Shown: piece by piece, positions 28,139 to 33,098 of the stretch
Numbering within the stretch: the stretch's first letter is position 1
Layout: every line of letters starts with the position of its first letter
Assembly: GCA_024692385.1 (NCBI GenBank)
Contig: JAILMS010000093.1
Coordinates: 1 to 33,098, forward strand
DNA length: 33,098 nucleotides
Source: Prevotella sp.
Lineage (GTDB): Bacteria > Bacteroidota > Bacteroidia > Bacteroidales > Bacteroidaceae
Direction of reading: 5' to 3'
Program-made: the position numbers and the translations under genes
The notes under the pieces: generated by a model
What the model was told of the DNA's origin: nothing
Database searches by the model: none
What the model saw: only the letters and a program-made list of their open reading frames with translations

Positions 28139-29164
28139 ATGGCAAAGAAAGAAGGAACAGAACAGCAGACTGCCCAACAGGAGAAGATGAAAGCTCTAAT
28201 GGCTGCAATGGCAAAGATCGAGAAGGACTTTGGCAAAGGTAGCATCATGAAGATGGGCGACGAGAAGATAGAAAACGTAGAAGTGATTTCCACAGGTTCG
28301 ATAGGTCTGAACGCTGCACTGGGTGTTGGCGGATATCCCAAAGGACGCATCATTGAAATCTATGGTCCGGAGTCATCAGGTAAGACAACATTGGCCATCC
28401 ACGCCATTGCCGAGTGTCAGAAGAATGGTGGCCTTGCCGCTTTCATCGATGCTGAGCATGCCTTCGACCGTTTCTATGCTGAGAAGTTGGGTGTAGACAT
28501 CGACAACCTCTACATGTCACAGCCTGACAATGGTGAGCAGGCTCTGGAGATTGCCGACCAGCTCATCCGTTCGTCAGCCATCGACCTCTTGGTTGTTGAC
28601 TCTGTCGCTGCCCTGACACCAAAAAAGGAGATTGAGGGCGACATGGGCGATTCAGCTGTTGGTCTGCATGCCCGTCTGATGTCACAAGCACTGCGCAAGC
28701 TGACAGGTACCATTGCCAAGACCAATACGACTTGTATCTTCATTAACCAGCTACGCGAGAAGATTGGTGTCATGTTTGGCAATCCTGAAACGACCACGGG
28801 TGGTAATGCCTTGAAGTTCTATGCCTCTGTTCGCCTGGATATCCGCAAGGTAACTGCTATCAAGGATGGTGACAACGTCATTGGTAACCAGGTACGTGTA
28901 AAGGTTGTTAAGAACAAGGTGGCTCCTCCTTTCCGTAAGACAGAGTTTGAGATTACATTCGGTGAAGGTATCTCAAAGATTGGTGAGATAGTAGAATTGG
29001 GTGTAGAATACGACATCATTCAGAAGAGCGGTTCATGGTTCTCTTACAATGGCACCAGACTTGCACAGGGACGCGATGCTGTGAAGGAACTGCTTAAAGA
29101 CAACCCCGAGCTCTGCGAAGAATTAGAAGGCAAGATTATGCAGGCCATCAATAACAAGGCATAA
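28139..29164 (+). CDS. recA: Recombinase RecA
   Basis: 341 aa; [63 protein letters not shown]. Confidence 0.98.
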   Translation: MAKKEGTEQQTAQQEKMKALMAAMAKIEKDFGKGSIMKMGDEKIENVEVISTGSIGLNAALGVGGYPKGRIIEIYGPESSGKTTLAIHAIAECQKNGGLAAFIDAEHAFDRFYAEKLGVDIDNLYMSQPDNGEQALEIADQLIRSSAIDLLVVDSVAALTPKKEIEGDMGDSAVGLHARLMSQALRKLTGTIAKTNTTCIFINQLREKIGVMFGNPETTTGGNALKFYASVRLDIRKVTAIKDGDNVIGNQVRVKVVKNKVAPPFRKTEFEITFGEGISKIGEIVELGVEYDIIQKSGSWFSYNGTRLAQGRDAVKELLKDNPELCEELEGKIMQAINNKA

Positions 29165-29186
29165 CGCTATAGTCTTTCTCCATAAA

Positions 29187-29224
29187 GAAAACGCCCCGAC
29201 ATATTTGTCAGGGCGTTTCTTTTA
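29187..29224 (+). terminator. Rho-independent terminator downstream of recA
   Basis: AAAACGCCCCGAC-ATATTT-GTCAGGGCGTTTCTTTT. Confidence 0.8.
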
Positions 29225-29245
29225 TGATGTTATTTGAGAGTATTC

Positions 29246-30679
29246 CTATTCAGAATGCATCGTCTCTAACGGTGTTAGCGGCTTAGTTTGAGTCTTGGTA
29301 TTAGAACTTTTACCACCACGACTCTTAGCCGAACGCTTATTCTTATTAGCATTCTTCACAGGCTCATCGCTAGCCTTGCGAGCTTTTGCCTGTGTGACAT
29401 AACCCTTCTCGTCAAACCATACGTCAAGAATCACATCGTTAGAGCGGGTATACAGCCACACTTCTCCACCTTCAGCATCGAAGGTTTTCTTGAAGGGTTC
29501 GCCCAATGCCAACTCTACCTCCTCCTTGGTCATATCTGCAATGACACGACCCTCACGAATAGCAGCACGCGACTCCTTGCTGGTATTACGAGCCTCACCC
29601 TCGCCCAAGCCAAAGAGATAGCCAAAGAAGTCTTCACGTGGACCACTGGCACCACCCGCAATATCATCCTCGTTGAACACCACATCTTTATAATAGACAC
29701 GGCGACTATCCGTCTCACGCATCGTCAGCGTATAGTATTTCGAGTTTCTTACGGGAGTAATTTCGTCAATGATAAAGCCCGTAAAGCGAGGCACCTTCAC
29801 ATCACGCACCTTACCAGAGCCCATACTGCTCATAGTAGCAATATATTTGGTATGAACGATCTTATTCAGATACTCTCTGACGTTCGACGATACTGTCATA
29901 TTGGCACCAAGGAACTCAAAGGAGCCAGCAAAGCTGTATTGGCTCGCATCGTAGAATCCGTCCTCACGCAGTCCACTATTGGTTCTTGACATTGCAACAT
30001 TCTGATAGAACTGGTGGCCATTCTCATCTTCTACAATAATCTTGACAGGGAATGCTCGGGTACCAACACCAATAGCCTTTACCGTTACCAGCATGTTCTT
30101 GGCGACTGTGATTTCTCTATAGCCGTCACCATCGTATTGCGTATCAACGCGGAACTTCTGCGTACGCGTCAGAAGTGGCTGATTCATCAGCAGCTCACGG
30201 GCTTTGTCGACATCACCCAGATAAGCCAACGTGGGTACACCTGACTTTGTATAGCAATATTCCTCAAACGTACCAAAAGGCTGTTCGTAATAATAGCTCT
30301 TTCCATCGTCCTCACAGGTAAAATTGATATGAACACGGCCATTTGACAACATACTATATCCTTGATATACCATAATACGATGGCGAAGCGTACCATTTCC
30401 GACTTCCTTTTTGGTTACAGCATCATGGAATGTATTGACCAACAGGTCATACTTATCTGGAACAACCATGAAGCGCATACCCTCCTTCCAGTCACACATA
30501 CTATAGTAGCGAAAGTTCTTTCCCATGAAGTCGGTAGGTTCTGCCTCGTCAGTGCTATGCTGATGAGCCTCTGTCTTTTCCTTCTTTACGCCTTTCGTTT
30601 TCACGATATACGGATTGTCCTGTGCCATAACAGTCGTCATGGCAAGTGCCATCCCTGCTATCAATAGTATTTTTTTCAT
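29246..30679 (-). CDS. Secreted protein of unknown function with a possible BamE/SmpA-like C-terminal segment
   Basis: Signal peptide MKKILLIAGMALAMTTVMAQ; C-terminal VIADMTKEEVELALGEPFKKTFDAEGGEVWLYTRSNDVILDVWFDEKGYV; TATCTTTG on the minus strand at 30714-30721. Confidence 0.7.
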   Translation of the reverse strand: MKKILLIAGMALAMTTVMAQDNPYIVKTKGVKKEKTEAHQHSTDEAEPTDFMGKNFRYYSMCDWKEGMRFMVVPDKYDLLVNTFHDAVTKKEVGNGTLRHRIMVYQGYSMLSNGRVHINFTCEDDGKSYYYEQPFGTFEEYCYTKSGVPTLAYLGDVDKARELLMNQPLLTRTQKFRVDTQYDGDGYREITVAKNMLVTVKAIGVGTRAFPVKIIVEDENGHQFYQNVAMSRTNSGLREDGFYDASQYSFAGSFEFLGANMTVSSNVREYLNKIVHTKYIATMSSMGSGKVRDVKVPRFTGFIIDEITPVRNSKYYTLTMRETDSRRVYYKDVVFNEDDIAGGASGPREDFFGYLFGLGEGEARNTSKESRAAIREGRVIADMTKEEVELALGEPFKKTFDAEGGEVWLYTRSNDVILDVWFDEKGYVTQAKARKASDEPVKNANKNKRSAKSRGGKSSNTKTQTKPLTPLETMHSE

Positions 30680-30844
30680 GATGACGTATCTATAGTTCTA
30701 TGATTTAACGATGCAAAGATAGGAAAAAAAAATCATACTTGTGCCAAAATGTCACCATAATATTGAAAAAAATATTGTTTGGCATACGCTTTGCTATCTT
30801 GCCACTGACAAATTATGCATATTAACAAATAAAAATATAAGATT

Positions 30845-32752
30845 ATGGGAAAGATTATTGGAATTGACTTAGGAACTACCAACAGCTGCGTTGCCGTATT
30901 CGAGGGCAACGAGCCAGTAGTAATCGCCAACAGCGAGGGCAAGCGTACCACGCCTTCTGTCGTTGGTTTTGTGGAGAATGGTGAGCGTAAGATTGGCGAC
31001 CCCGCCAAGCGTCAGGCTATCACCAACCCCAAGAACACAGTATACTCTATCAAGCGCTTCATGGGTGAGAACTGGCAGCAGACCGAGAAAGAGATTTCTC
31101 GCGTACCTTATTCTGTAGTCAATGAGGGTGGCTATCCTCGTGTTGACATCGATGGACGCAAATATACTCCACAGGAGATCAGCGCCATGGTGCTGCAGAA
31201 GATGAAGAAGACTGCCGAGGACTATCTCGGACAGGAGGTGACAGAGGCTGTGATCACTGTACCTGCCTACTTCTCTGACTCACAGCGCCAAGCTACTAAA
31301 GAGGCTGGACAGATTGCAGGTCTCGAGGTAAAGCGTATCGTGAACGAGCCTACAGCCGCTGCGCTGGCATACGGCGTTGACAAGGCCAACAAGGATATGA
31401 AGATCGCAGTGTTCGACCTGGGTGGTGGTACATTCGATATCTCTATCCTGGAGTTCGGTGGTGGCGTATTCGAGGTGCTCTCTACCAATGGTGATACACA
31501 CCTGGGTGGTGATGACTTCGACCAGGTAATCATCGACTGGCTGGTACAGGAGTTCAAGAACGATGAGGGCGCAAACCTCAAGGACGATCCGATGGCTATG
31601 CAGCGTCTGAAGGAGGCTGCCGAGAAGGCAAAGATCGAGCTGTCTTCTTCTACAAGCACCGAGATCAACCTGCCGTATATCATGCCGGTGGCTGGTGTGC
31701 CCAAGCACTTGGTGAAGACCTTGACACGTGCTAAGTTCGAGCAGCTGGCACATGATCTTATCCAGGCTTGTCTGGCTCCTTGTCAGAAGGCTATTGCTGA
31801 TGCCAAGCTGTCAACAGCCGACATCGATGAGGTGATCCTCGTGGGTGGTTCAAGTCGTATCCCTGCCGTGCAGACACTGGTAAAGAACTACTTCGGTAAG
31901 GAGCCTTCAAAGGGTGTGAACCCCGACGAGGTGGTGGCCGTAGGTGCTTCTATCCAGGGTGCTATCCTGAACAAGGAAGGTGGCGTGGGCGACATCGTAT
32001 TGCTCGACGTTACTCCGCTTACACTGGGTATTGAGACACTGGGTGGTGTGATGACTAAGCTCATCGAAGCTAACACAACCATTCCTTGCAAGAAGAGCGA
32101 GACCTTCTCTACCGCAGCCGACAACCAGACCGAGGTAACCATCCATGTACTGCAGGGTGAGCGTCCGATGGCTGCCCAGAACAAGTCAATCGGTCAGTTC
32201 AACCTCACCGGTATCGCTCCTGCACGCCGTGGTATTCCTCAGATCGAGGTAACCTTCGACATCGATGCCAACGGTATCCTCAAGGTATCTGCCAAGGATA
32301 AGGCTACCGGTAAGGAGCAGGCCATCCGCATCGAGGCTTCCAGCGGTCTTTCTCAGGATGAGATCAACCGTATGAAGGCTGAGGCTGAGCAGAATGCCGA
32401 GAACGACAAGCGTGAGCGTGAGCGCATTGACAAGATGAACCAGGCCGACTCGATGATCTTCCAGACCGAGACCTTCCTCAACGAGAATGGTGATAAGCTG
32501 GGTGCCGACAAGGCTAACGTTGAGGCTGCCGTACAGCAGTTGAAGGATGCCCACAAGAGTGGTGACACCACTGCCATCGACAACGCCATCAACAACCTCA
32601 ACCAGGTCATGCAGGCTGCCAGCGCCAAGATGTACCAGCAAGCTGGTCCTCAGCCGGGTGCCGACGCAGGTCAGCAGTACCAGGGCGGTCAGCAGACACA
32701 GTCAAATCCTAACGATGATGTTCAGGATGCTGACTTCGAGGAGGTAAAATAA
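30845..32752 (+). CDS. dnaK: Molecular chaperone DnaK (Hsp70)
   Basis: 635 aa; [44 protein letters not shown]; Gly/Gln-rich tail ending DADFEEVK. Confidence 0.98.
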   Translation: MGKIIGIDLGTTNSCVAVFEGNEPVVIANSEGKRTTPSVVGFVENGERKIGDPAKRQAITNPKNTVYSIKRFMGENWQQTEKEISRVPYSVVNEGGYPRVDIDGRKYTPQEISAMVLQKMKKTAEDYLGQEVTEAVITVPAYFSDSQRQATKEAGQIAGLEVKRIVNEPTAAALAYGVDKANKDMKIAVFDLGGGTFDISILEFGGGVFEVLSTNGDTHLGGDDFDQVIIDWLVQEFKNDEGANLKDDPMAMQRLKEAAEKAKIELSSSTSTEINLPYIMPVAGVPKHLVKTLTRAKFEQLAHDLIQACLAPCQKAIADAKLSTADIDEVILVGGSSRIPAVQTLVKNYFGKEPSKGVNPDEVVAVGASIQGAILNKEGGVGDIVLLDVTPLTLGIETLGGVMTKLIEANTTIPCKKSETFSTAADNQTEVTIHVLQGERPMAAQNKSIGQFNLTGIAPARRGIPQIEVTFDIDANGILKVSAKDKATGKEQAIRIEASSGLSQDEINRMKAEAEQNAENDKRERERIDKMNQADSMIFQTETFLNENGDKLGADKANVEAAVQQLKDAHKSGDTTAIDNAINNLNQVMQAASAKMYQQAGPQPGADAGQQYQGGQQTQSNPNDDVQDADFEEVK

Positions 32753-32768
32753 CAAACAACATCTATAA

Positions 32769-32806
32769 TAAAATCCGTGTAGTCGAAAGATTACACGGAT
32801 TTTTTT
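32769..32806 (+). terminator. Rho-independent terminator downstream of dnaK
   Basis: AAAATCCGTGTAGTCGAAAGATTACACGGATTTTTTT. Confidence 0.88.
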
Positions 32807-32820
32807 CAACTATTCATACT

Positions 32821-33098
32821 ATGAACAAGAAAGAACCGAATTACGAAACGATGCCGGAGCACTACACACTGTGCTTCAATGATGATTGTCCGTTGGCAGA
32901 TGACTGTCTTCACAGGTTGGCAACACGTAGCGGACGACAAAAAGATGAGTTGGTAACAGCAGTGAACCCCGTACGTTGCAATGGGAAATCATGTCGTCAT
33001 TTCAAACAAAACAAGGTGGTCACGTTGGCCTACGGCATGGTAGATTCGTTCCACGAGATTAAAGCGGATGATATAGCCGCACTGAGAAATACACTGAT
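32821..33098 (+). CDS. DUF6078-like Cys-containing protein, truncated by window edge
   Basis: MNKKEPNYETMPEHYTLCFNDDCPLADDCLHRLATRSGRQKDELVTAVNPVRCNGKSCRHFKQNKVVTLAYGMVDSFHEIKADDIAALRNTL; open to window end; absent from the ORF track. Confidence 0.65.
   Translation, partial: MNKKEPNYETMPEHYTLCFNDDCPLADDCLHRLATRSGRQKDELVTAVNPVRCNGKSCRHFKQNKVVTLAYGMVDSFHEIKADDIAALRNTL

Noticed and set aside
32186-32641. Minus ORFs opposite dnaK (e.g. 31267-31704, 32186-32641)
   Set aside because: Antisense to dnaK, a highly expressed conserved gene whose codon bias readily produces open antisense frames

Overview
The window looks like a Bacteroidota chromosome segment, probably Prevotella-like. Support for this is recurrent TTTG / TAnnTTTG promoter pairs and protein sequences typical of the group. 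Most of it is housekeeping genes: purT (partial), rfbB-type dehydratase, MATE exporter, xseA/xseB, ilvE, trmB, an mrp-type ATPase, frr, rsgA, mnmA, recA and dnaK. No rRNA, tRNA, CRISPR array or transposase was recognised. The most unusual feature is a ~9.7 kb minus-strand cluster (13352-23098) of four adjacent multi-PAS histidine kinases with no response regulator in the window. It reads as two tandem pairs. Each pair has one kinase with a canonical H-box (NMTHEIRTPLN) and one upstream partner whose phospho-acceptor His is replaced by Tyr (NMSYEIRTPLS and NMSYQIRTPLN) and whose ATP-binding motifs are partly degraded. One pair carries N-terminal periplasmic solute-binding domains and the other does not. 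I propose a duplicated kinase/pseudokinase sensory module. Other points of interest: GC-rich hairpin repeats at four gene boundaries in the 0.8-3.3 kb region that are partly translated into protein termini; AGTGAAT heptamer arrays flanking xseA; a decayed porin gene next to a PAP2 phosphatase; and an untracked 35-aa ORF with its own promoter and terminator. All family calls were made by reading the sequence; no database search was run.
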